DNA from: Terriglobia bacterium
Lineage (GTDB): Bacteria > Acidobacteriota > Terriglobia > Terriglobales > Acidobacteriaceae
NCBI GenBank assembly: GCA_020073645.1
Contig: JAIQET010000006.1
Location: 62,001 to 126,000, forward strand
Direction: 5' to 3'
DNA length: 64,000 nucleotides
Shown here: in pieces, positions 14,377 through 21,377 of the stretch
Position numbering within the stretch: the first letter of the stretch is position 1
Layout of the letters: every line of letters starts with the position of its first letter
Position numbers and translations under genes: made by a program
Notes under the pieces: model-generated
Seen by the model: the letters and a program-made list of their open reading frames with translations, nothing else
What the model was told of the DNA's origin: nothing
Databases searched by the model: none

Positions 14377-16323
14377 ATGCGCTGGCTTCTCAAATCCGCC
14401 GACCCCGCCCGGGTCGACCGCCTCGCCACCGAGCTGCGCGCCAACCCCGCACTCCGCCTCAACGACTCCCAAGCCTCGACGCTCGCCCGCCTGCTGGTGA
14501 TGCGCGGCATCACCGAGCCTGATGACGCCGAACGTTTCCTCGCCCCCTCGCTCGCGCATCTGCATTCACCCTACGCCATGCTCGGCATGAAAGCTGCCGT
14601 GGATCGCCTCGACGCCGCCATCGCCCGCCAGGAAGGCATCCTTATATACGGCGACTACGACGTGGACGGCACCACCGCCATCGTCATCCTCAAGACTGCC
14701 ATCGAACTCTGCGGAGGCGCCGCTGACTTCCACGTTCCCCACCGCATCCGCGAAGGCTACGGCATGAAGGACGACGTCATCGAGCGCGCCGCCGCCGCCG
14801 GCGTCCGCCTCATCATCAGTGTGGACACCGGCATCCGCGCCTTCGCTGCCGCCGAAACCGCCCACCGCCTGGGCGTGGACCTGATCGTCACCGACCACCA
14901 TCTTCCCGGACAGGAAGGCGTCCCTGCCGCGCTCGCCGTGCTTAATCCCAACCAGCCCGGTTGCGACTATCCGTGCAAAGCCCTCTGCGGCGCAGGAGTC
15001 GCCTTCAAGCTCGCTCAGGCCCTGATGGAGCGTCGTCTCGCCCCCGCCGAGCACTCCCGCCTGCTGATGTCGTTCATGAAAGTGGTCGCTATCGCCACCA
15101 TCGCCGACGCCGTTCCTCTCACCGGCGAGAACCGCGTCTTCGCTAAACTAGGCCTCGAAGGCCTGCGCGCTCCGGTGAATCCCGGTCTCCGCGCCCTGCT
15201 CGAAGTCGCCCAGATTCCCGCCGGACGCCCGCTCACCTCCGGCGAAGTCGCCTTCCGCATCGCGCCTCGCCTCAACGCCGCCGGACGCATGGACGTCGCC
15301 CGCGACGTCATCGAACTGTTCAGCGTGAAAGACGCCGCCCGCGCCCGCGAACTGGCCAACCGCCTCGACCAGCTCAACGCCGAGCGCCAGGAGGAAGAGC
15401 GCCGCATCCTCGACGCCATCCAGCAACGCTTCGAGCAGGAGCCCGCGCTGCTCGACGCCTACTGCCTGGTCATCGACGGCGACGGCTGGCACCGCGGCGT
15501 CATCGGCATCACCGCCACCCGCGTGGTCGAGCGCTACAACCGCCCCGCGCTGGTCATCTCCCGCGACGGCGACGAAGCCCACGGCTCCGGCCGCTCCATC
15601 CCCGCGTTTCATCTGCTGAACGCGTTAGAGTCCTGCGCCCCGCTGTTCACCCGCTACGGAGGACACGCCCACGCCGTCGGTTTCGCCCTGCCCGCCGCCC
15701 GCCTGCCCGAGTTGTGCACGAGTCTCGACACCTACGCGCGCGCCCGCCTCACTCTCGCCGACTTCGAGCCCAGCCTCCGCCTCGACGCCGAACTCCCCCT
15801 AGATCAGGTCACACCCGAATTGTTCCAGGCCCTGCGCCGGCTGGAGCCCTTCGGCATGTCCAATCCCGAGCCCGCCTTCGCCGCCCACAATGTCCGCCTC
15901 ATGGCCCCGCCCCGCGTAATGAAAGACAAACACGTAAAACTGAAGCTGGCCGCCGCGATTTCGCTGTCGAGTGGCGCCAACCCGGACGCCGCTCTCGCGA
16001 CTACCCCCCGCTGCGACCCCGATTCCGCCGCCCTCCGCCGCAGCGATCTCCGAGCCGCCACTGAGAACCGCGAACCGGGCCCCGAGAACTCTTCCTGGCG
16101 CCGCAACATCACCTTCGACGCCCTCGGCTGGCACATGGCCGAGCGCCTCGCCCAATCCCAACTCCTCCCCGGAGACACCCTCGACATCGCCTACAGCCTC
16201 GACCACAACGACCACCCGGAATATGGAGGGTTGGAACTGTCGCTGCGGGACTTCAAAGCGCAAGTGAAAACTGCTGAGAACGTTGGGGACGCCGAAGGGA
16301 ATAAGGCTTCAGTGGCGCGGTGA
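14377..16323 (+). CDS. recJ: Single-stranded-DNA-specific exonuclease RecJ
   Basis: A 648-residue DHH-family 5'-3' exonuclease used in recombination and repair. It has YGDYDVDGTTA (motif I), SVDTGI, VTDHHLPG (the DHH motif), and a DHHA1-type C-terminal half with DGDGWHRGVIGI and RYGGHAHAVGFALP. The ATG at 14377 gives the family start (MRWLLKSADPARVD). Two oddities: an in-frame insert of about 40 residues near the C-terminus includes four heptamer units (16063-16090), and the stop is followed by palindromic repeats. No Shine-Dalgarno precedes the start, which follows a heptamer arm. Confidence 0.93.
   Translation: MRWLLKSADPARVDRLATELRANPALRLNDSQASTLARLLVMRGITEPDDAERFLAPSLAHLHSPYAMLGMKAAVDRLDAAIARQEGILIYGDYDVDGTTAIVILKTAIELCGGAADFHVPHRIREGYGMKDDVIERAAAAGVRLIISVDTGIRAFAAAETAHRLGVDLIVTDHHLPGQEGVPAALAVLNPNQPGCDYPCKALCGAGVAFKLAQALMERRLAPAEHSRLLMSFMKVVAIATIADAVPLTGENRVFAKLGLEGLRAPVNPGLRALLEVAQIPAGRPLTSGEVAFRIAPRLNAAGRMDVARDVIELFSVKDAARARELANRLDQLNAERQEEERRILDAIQQRFEQEPALLDAYCLVIDGDGWHRGVIGITATRVVERYNRPALVISRDGDEAHGSGRSIPAFHLLNALESCAPLFTRYGGHAHAVGFALPAARLPELCTSLDTYARARLTLADFEPSLRLDAELPLDQVTPELFQALRRLEPFGMSNPEPAFAAHNVRLMAPPRVMKDKHVKLKLAAAISLSSGANPDAALATTPRCDPDSAALRRSDLRAATENREPGPENSSWRRNITFDALGWHMAERLAQSQLLPGDTLDIAYSLDHNDHPEYGGLELSLRDFKAQVKTAENVGDAEGNKASVAR
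16063..16090. repeat. Four heptamer units inside recJ
   Basis: GAGAACC, GCGAACC, GGGCCCC, GAGAACT in exact 7-bp phase. They are translated as part of a low-complexity insert (ENREPGPENS) in the C-terminal OB-like region of RecJ. Confidence 0.7.
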
Positions 16324-16572
16324 TGGGAAGGGCACGACTTTAGTTGTGCCGCCACCCGGCTCTCCACCCATGAACCGGCTCCGAAGGGGCGGCACAAATT
16401 AGCCCAGGACGTAAGTCCTGAGTAGAAGCGCAATCACAGCCTCGTAGGGACACCTGAGGTTCTCCCGCACCACCAGTCCGCCCCCTAGCGCGTGTCGGGG
16501 GCACGCTTCATTAGTGCCGCTAGGAGACCCAACAAGAACTGGGTTTTAGCCCCTGACGTACCTCGCCGCGCC
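16324..16572. repeat. Non-coding gap with dispersed palindromes
   Basis: No gene is seen. The stretch holds small inverted repeats: GGCACGAC..GTTGTGCC (16331-16350), AGGACGTAAGTCCT (about 16409-16422), and a GGGGGCAC..GTGCCGC region. They look like degraded copies of dispersed acidobacterial repeats. It marks the left edge of the 16573-20657 island. Confidence 0.5.
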
Positions 16573-17649
16573 TTAGTCAAACTGCTGGCGTCGAACGGTT
16601 CCCTCCCGTGGGCCGCGAGCTTGCCACCACCGATGCAAGTCTGATTTCCAAACAAGCGGGAATCGTGAGGCGATCTTCCATGCTTCTCGCTCGTCCATCA
16701 TGTCGCTGGTTCGCAGGGTCACTGCGTCGAACGCTTGCCCTAGGTAGTGGGTCCGCAATCCCTGGAGATATCGGTCCTGGACGGGGGTTAGATCGAACAA
16801 CGTTTCCTGCACGACACCTGAGACGTTTTGACGATGTTGCGCATCTAAACGAACCGCTTGCATGAAGCCGAAGCAAGATTTCTCGGCTTCTTTGAACTTC
16901 TCTAGACCCTTCGGATGTCGAGTGCCGTAGATTAGATGGAAATGGGTCTGGTTGCGCAGAGGATTCAGCACCACTGAAGTGCAAGCGTACGGGTAGAACC
17001 TGCGAATCTCATCCGCAAACGAGTACGCGGCCTGATCATCACGGTCTTGCCCGCTCAGCCCCAAAACCTTCTGCATGTAATCCGGCCCAAATTTCGTCTC
17101 AAAGCTTGAGGACTCCAGGAAACGCTTTATGTGCGAAGTCATGAAGTTGATTAGCACTTCTGACGGTCGCAGTCGGAGTAAGGGGCTGATCGCGGAAATT
17201 GCGAGCGGGCTCCAGCCGGTCGGATCTATGAAGAAGAACGGGAAGAAATTCGGCCTCTCGCGGATAAATCTGAGAATTTCGTCCACCTTTTCGGTGAAGT
17301 CACCCTGTAGGGGTTTGATCTCAATATCGTCTACGGAATCACAGAACTGCTGGAGCCGTCCAAAGGGCACGGCCTTTTCTTCGATGAAAAGGCACCGGAA
17401 TTCAACATTGCGGCCTCTCTCCTGCAGAAATGCTCTTGCAGCCCGGAGCTGTCCGCAGGCGATTGAAAAGGACGTATCACTCAGATCTTCCCGTACTGTG
17501 TTCCACGGGCCCGAGCAGCAATCGATGTACACGAAACAGTCGGCGAAGGAGCCGATAATTCTGGCCGCAGGCCCAAGGTACCTTCTAAGCATCTCATGCT
17601 TGACCGCGGTTTGCTCCCTACCGTAATACGCGACATCAATAATGCTCAC
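16573..17649 (-). CDS. tcmP: Three-Cys-motif partner protein TcmP family
   Basis: A 358-residue protein. The TcmP family is defined by occurring beside DUF5131 (Gp37/Gp68) three-Cys proteins, as here. Visible family features are KHEMLRRYL near the start, a Rossmann-like VYIDCCSGPWNT (about 41-52), and FFFIDPTGWSPLA in the middle. The fold suggests a methyltransferase-like enzyme, but activity is unknown. The G+C content and codon use are visibly lower than in recJ, consistent with horizontal transfer. It lies 92 bp downstream of the DUF5131 gene on the same strand. Confidence 0.85.
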   Translation of the reverse strand: MSIIDVAYYGREQTAVKHEMLRRYLGPAARIIGSFADCFVYIDCCSGPWNTVREDLSDTSFSIACGQLRAARAFLQERGRNVEFRCLFIEEKAVPFGRLQQFCDSVDDIEIKPLQGDFTEKVDEILRFIRERPNFFPFFFIDPTGWSPLAISAISPLLRLRPSEVLINFMTSHIKRFLESSSFETKFGPDYMQKVLGLSGQDRDDQAAYSFADEIRRFYPYACTSVVLNPLRNQTHFHLIYGTRHPKGLEKFKEAEKSCFGFMQAVRLDAQHRQNVSGVVQETLFDLTPVQDRYLQGLRTHYLGQAFDAVTLRTSDMMDEREAWKIASRFPLVWKSDLHRWWQARGPREGTVRRQQFD

Positions 17650-17741
17650 TGGTACTAACTACTCCTTTTCCCCTAGAGTACTCGCCGCAATCGCCCAATT
17701 CCACCGCATTTCGGCCTGCCAGACGGCCTTCTCCAGAAAAG

Positions 17742-18578
17742 TTAGCTGACGCGCGCCATCCGGAGCTGGGTTTGCTCCGGCTTCACTGCCCATCGGGCGA
17801 ATGGAGGCGGTGGAACCTCATGGTAAGTCCGGCCCAGGGCCTCCTCACCCTGCCCCGGGCGGAAGGCGGTCACCTGCTTAAAGAAGAATGGCACCTGCGC
17901 TTCTTTGCAGACGATCCGCAGTCGCCTCGCCCACTGAAGCAGCATTTCGCGCCGCCCTCTCTGGTCAAATTCCTTTCGCCAGTCCGCGTTGGGGTCCCAG
18001 AGGTACTGCGGCCCAGAACCGCTTTCCCCCCCAACAATGACCCAGCCAAAACCAGACAGGTCAATGTCCTCAGCTATGTCCTCCAATAGCGGCTCTGCCG
18101 AGAGGAAACGCACAGCTTTCGGGTGCACAGCAATTCTCCGCAGCGACTCCATCTTATTGAGCGTCTGCTTGCAGCCTGTGCTGACACCCAGCCAGACGTT
18201 GTGCCACCCCCCACCCCAATCTGGAGGCAAACGTCGGGCAATGAGTTCTGGGCGTTTGGTGAGGATCAGGTACACCAGATGCGGAGTGCGCCGAATAACC
18301 TCCCATGCAGCAGGCCGCCACGCATCCGCAGCCGTGTGAAAGAAATCAGACAGCGAGTTAGTGAAAACCCGCAAGCACTTTCGCTGCGCGGCCGCTTCCG
18401 CTTCCCATTTGTCCGGATTTCCCCACGTTGTGCTGCGATACAGTTGTCCCCACGGCTGCCGCCCCTGTCTGCGAAGTATTCGCCCGATGTAACAATGTGC
18501 GCACTCCGGCGCGATCATGTCGCAGCCTAACCAAAAGTTCTCGGTGTGGTGGGTCCATGCGATCCGGGAGTTTTCCAT
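17742..18578 (-). CDS. DUF5131 (phage Gp37/Gp68) family three-Cys-motif protein
   Basis: About 278 residues from the ATG at 18578 (MENSRIAWTHHTENFWLGC), preferred over 18596 because it matches the usual N-terminus of the family. The three cysteines CDMIAPECAHC resemble a radical-SAM-like cluster loop. Other markers are VFTNSLSDFFH, LILTKRPE, WLGVS, FLSAEPLLEDI, WVIVGGESG and VPFFFKQ. The family occurs in phages and mobile islands with TcmP; its reaction is not known. It is divergent from the small gene at 18708. Confidence 0.9.
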   Translation of the reverse strand: MENSRIAWTHHTENFWLGCDMIAPECAHCYIGRILRRQGRQPWGQLYRSTTWGNPDKWEAEAAAQRKCLRVFTNSLSDFFHTAADAWRPAAWEVIRRTPHLVYLILTKRPELIARRLPPDWGGGWHNVWLGVSTGCKQTLNKMESLRRIAVHPKAVRFLSAEPLLEDIAEDIDLSGFGWVIVGGESGSGPQYLWDPNADWRKEFDQRGRREMLLQWARRLRIVCKEAQVPFFFKQVTAFRPGQGEEALGRTYHEVPPPPFARWAVKPEQTQLRMARVS

Positions 18579-18649
18579 CTCTGCGGAAAATAACATGCAA
18601 TCCCACTTGACGCAAATGCAGGACTGAGGTGTCCGAACTTAGAGTACCG

Positions 18650-18678
18650 TTGAAATAACATCGTCACGCAGGTATGGT
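18650..18678 (+). promoter_or_regulatory. Putative promoter of the island's plus-strand genes
   Basis: TTGAAA at 18650-18655 and TATGGT at 18673-18678 with 17-bp spacing. The predicted start near 18685 lies 23 bp before the ATG at 18708. Confidence 0.45.
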
Positions 18679-18707
18679 AGAACCAAACAAGATTGACTTC
18701 AACGGCG

Positions 18708-19121
18708 ATGGAGATAAGAAGGGACGAAATCGATGCGCGCGTGTTGGGTCTGGTGGAGGAGTTGAATAGGTTTCCCGGTGTCGAGACCTTCGCCAGTTGC
18801 GGTGGCCATCGGCACATTCACAGCCACGAGAGCAAGGGCCGTGTAGGTCAGGTTCGCTATCCAGATTTCTACGTGAGCTTCATGATTGACCCCTCACCGG
18901 AGGCGGGTTGGTCATTGAGGCTGATCTCTTGGGCGACATTTGAAGCGTCAGCTGCAGCGAAGGTCCGTTACGGAGCCGTTGTTATCATGTGGTCTCCGAC
19001 GCCACAACCGAGTGACCCGCCCAGATTCGACCTTTACGGGAAAATCGATGTCGGTCTTGTGGTGAAGATGCTGGAGCGTGCGCGAGAGGATCACCTGAAA
19101 ACCGCGAGACCCGACTGTTAG
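18708..19121 (+). CDS. Hypothetical protein with SCGGH motif
   Basis: A 137-residue protein. The N-terminal EELNRFPGVETFASCGGHRH recalls the LN-PG-TxxSCxGH pattern of several small uncharacterised proteins and, more distantly, the Taw3 tRNA-modification family; this is only a motif resemblance. The rest is beta-rich with no membrane segment. The ATG at 18708 is preferred over 18693. It lies 105 bp before the larger island gene on the same strand, so the pair may be co-transcribed. Its base composition matches the island rather than the chromosome. Confidence 0.6.
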   Translation: MEIRRDEIDARVLGLVEELNRFPGVETFASCGGHRHIHSHESKGRVGQVRYPDFYVSFMIDPSPEAGWSLRLISWATFEASAAAKVRYGAVVIMWSPTPQPSDPPRFDLYGKIDVGLVVKMLERAREDHLKTARPDC

Positions 19122-19226
19122 TGCCCAATAGACGCGGATTCTAGTCACTTTCCGGATCTGTCTCCATTGGCTTGAGTTTCGGACACGGCAGATCGATGGG
19201 GGATGGTCCCCACATGGAGGAGGCAC

Positions 19227-20657
19227 ATGGCCACGACGCCCGACGAAATCAGAGCCGCCTTCGGCGAGTACCTTCCATTCCCACCTCGGGGTCTCGAACA
19301 GGGCAGCGACCTGTATCCTGCAATAGCAACCGGTCTCGAGGCGCTGAAAGCCGGCTCGCTGTCCTGGGCTCGGCTAAATCAACTCATGCACCGCTGCTCA
19401 CAGGCTGGCATGAGCGAAGGGTGCTTTCGCTATTATTTTCTGGAAGTGCCGCTTACCCATCCCTATCCTGTTGAGAAGGTCTTGTCAGCGTCCGGTTATA
19501 AACCTCCGCAGGGGGTTACCGAAATCACATCTCTGGAGCATGCTCGTTGGGGATTTCTACGCTTCATGTACGACGCCATGTTGTACTGGGGGAATTTTCG
19601 CCAAGGCTATCGTGACATGCGGCTCCGGTCATTCCAAGAAATCAGTACCTTCTTCTCCGAAAAGCGCGTTAACGAGGAACGCATCGCAACTCGTGGCAGG
19701 GTGGCGGGACCAAACGCTATTCCCCAAGACCATCGCTATCTAATCTCCGAAATGGCGTGTAAGACCTATGAGGCCAAGGGATCGCTTCAAGACGCAGACC
19801 ACGTCAGGCTTGCGCTCGAGGGCTTCCGAGTCCTTCAAGCCGAGGGCGCACAGGTAACACCCGAACTGCTGCGAACCAGGACTAAGACCCTGGCGGAGGG
19901 CAAGAATCAGCAACAGCTCTTTGAGCTGATGTTCGAGGATGCACCGACAGTCCTCCAAAGCGAAGATGAAGTCGTAGCATTGTACTCCGGCCAGTGGAAC
20001 GCGTTTCAGAAGGCGCGGGTCGATGCCTTGGAGAACACGCGAGTATATCTCTCGCTATGTAACGACCTCGATGTCTATGTCGCAACTTCCATGCGTACCC
20101 GCGAGGATTTCCGCGGCATGGCGAGCACTTGTGAGCAAATCTTCAACTCGCCGACGTTAATCAAACACAACGTTCGCTACTTCGATCCAACACTTAGCGC
20201 CGCAGAGCACCACGAGGATAAGGGCATTATAGAGTGCCTGATGGTGAAAACCGCGAAGGTGGTACTTTACTTCGCCCAGCACAAAGAGAGTCTTGGGAAG
20301 GTAAGCGAATATGCCATGGCTCTGAGCCTCGGGAAACCCGTGATCATCCTTTGTCCGGACGATCCCCGAGGCCGTGAGATCTACGCTTTTTATCGAGACA
20401 GCCACCCACTGACCAGGTTGGTAGAGTTTAAGACTGGGATCGTAAATGGGGCGATGGTAACCTTCAAAGTTGACCATGTCATCCGCCTACTGGACCGGAT
20501 CTTCACGAACACCATGGAGTATGATCTCGGACGCAAGGAAGGTGCCGAAGGGTACTACCTGCTGCGCGAACGACTCACCGGAACCACCGTCCGCGTGGTG
20601 ACGGATAACAAGTTGCTGACCGAGGCATTCTGGAACAACTGGCACGAAGTTTACTAG
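19227..20657 (+). CDS. Island protein with C-terminal deoxyribosyltransferase/TIR-like domain
   Basis: A 476-residue soluble protein. AGGAGG six bases before the ATG at 19227 fixes the start. The first 270 residues are helical and match nothing I know. Residues 283-392 look like a nucleoside 2-deoxyribosyltransferase/TIR/SLOG-type Rossmann fold: strand VYVATSMR, then YFDPTLSAAEHHEDKGI, strand AKVVLYFA, then SEYAMALSLGKPVIILCPDD, where the Glu in SEYAMAL sits where these families keep their catalytic Glu. Members of this superfamily often act as NAD- or nucleotide-degrading effectors in anti-phage systems. That role, and the link to tcmP, are inferences from context. Confidence 0.6.
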   Translation: MATTPDEIRAAFGEYLPFPPRGLEQGSDLYPAIATGLEALKAGSLSWARLNQLMHRCSQAGMSEGCFRYYFLEVPLTHPYPVEKVLSASGYKPPQGVTEITSLEHARWGFLRFMYDAMLYWGNFRQGYRDMRLRSFQEISTFFSEKRVNEERIATRGRVAGPNAIPQDHRYLISEMACKTYEAKGSLQDADHVRLALEGFRVLQAEGAQVTPELLRTRTKTLAEGKNQQQLFELMFEDAPTVLQSEDEVVALYSGQWNAFQKARVDALENTRVYLSLCNDLDVYVATSMRTREDFRGMASTCEQIFNSPTLIKHNVRYFDPTLSAAEHHEDKGIIECLMVKTAKVVLYFAQHKESLGKVSEYAMALSLGKPVIILCPDDPRGREIYAFYRDSHPLTRLVEFKTGIVNGAMVTFKVDHVIRLLDRIFTNTMEYDLGRKEGAEGYYLLRERLTGTTVRVVTDNKLLTEAFWNNWHEVY

Positions 20658-20715
20658 CGTCTTTCTAGGAAGGGCCAGGTCTTAGCAGTAGGGCATCTAC
20701 TTGTGACATCTGCCC

Positions 20716-20744
20716 TTGACAACGTATATTCCATAAGTGATAGT
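20716..20744 (+). promoter_or_regulatory. Putative promoter in an AT-rich patch
   Basis: TTGACA (20716-20721) and GATAGT (20739-20744) with 17-bp spacing, in the only strongly AT-rich patch of the neighbourhood. No convincing gene follows, so it might drive an untranslated RNA or be chance. Confidence 0.3.
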
Positions 20745-20952
20745 CTATCTTAAATATAGTATCTTATTGCTATAGTGCTCCATGCGCCCGATGCCGGACG
20801 CATCCAGCGGCGAAGCAACCGCAATCCTCGACTCCCCAGTCGGAGCCGAACCCGTTCTTTGACAATTTGCCCCGTGTGGCCCGGACACTCCTGTCCGCAG
20901 GTCTCGTTGCAGAGGCTTGAGGTTCCGAGGTCCGAAGTCCGGCGCCCGCTTC

Positions 20953-21183
20953 TAAACCCTTTATTCCCAAGATATTGTGCAACCCCTGTAGATTCATTGA
21001 TTTTGAGGGTGTTAGCACTCTAACCCGATGAATCCAAAGAATAGGGGGTAGGGGGAGGGGTACCGATGCCAGCAAGGTAAGAAGGTAAGAGGCCTAACTC
21101 CTGTGTTTGACGGATTTTGCCTCTAAGCCCTTTGGAATCAAAGATCGTCCCAATAAACCCTTTGCTTTCAAAGATCGCATAAG
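20953..21183. repeat. Degenerate 30-bp tandem repeats
   Basis: Two adjacent 30-bp units begin at 21124 and 21154 (TAAGCCCTTTGGAATCAAAG and TAAACCCTTTGCTTTCAAAG). A less similar unit begins at 21095 and another at 20953 (TAAACCCTTTATTCCCAAG). Around 20860 the stretch TTCTTTGACAATTTG and a CGGACACTCCTGTCCG palindrome look like further dispersed repeats. No gene is supported in 20658-21377. Confidence 0.6.
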
Positions 21184-21189
21184 GGGGGA

Positions 21190-21349
21190 GGGGGTACCCG
21201 GTACTACTAGGTAAACACCAGATTCCTTCCAGCGTCCTCCTCGCGGTCCCGGTTTGCCTCTCTGCTCGCCACTCGCCTCTCGCGCGGTCTCGGTCCGCTC
21301 GCAACTCGGTACTAGGTACTCGGTACTCGCAACTCGCAACTCGGTACTC
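21190..21349. repeat. Heptamer arrays (GGTACTC type) before lptC
   Basis: A short array (GGTACCC, GGTACTA) lies near 21190-21212. Seven exact units lie at 21301-21349 (GCAACTC, GGTACTA, GGTACTC and so on). CTCGCC-type units partly fill 21266-21300. The right array ends 28 bp before the lptC start; GGGAG precedes that start. Confidence 0.75.
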
Positions 21350-21377
21350 GCACGCGAAAGAAGTAAACTGGGAGCAG

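Noticed and set aside
16573..18578. Prophage remnant
   Set aside because: DUF5131 is called phage Gp37/Gp68, but no structural, lysis, integrase or replication genes are present.
20775..21023. Short plus-strand frame downstream of the island
   Set aside because: It runs through dispersed repeats, has no ribosome-binding site and no domain sequence.
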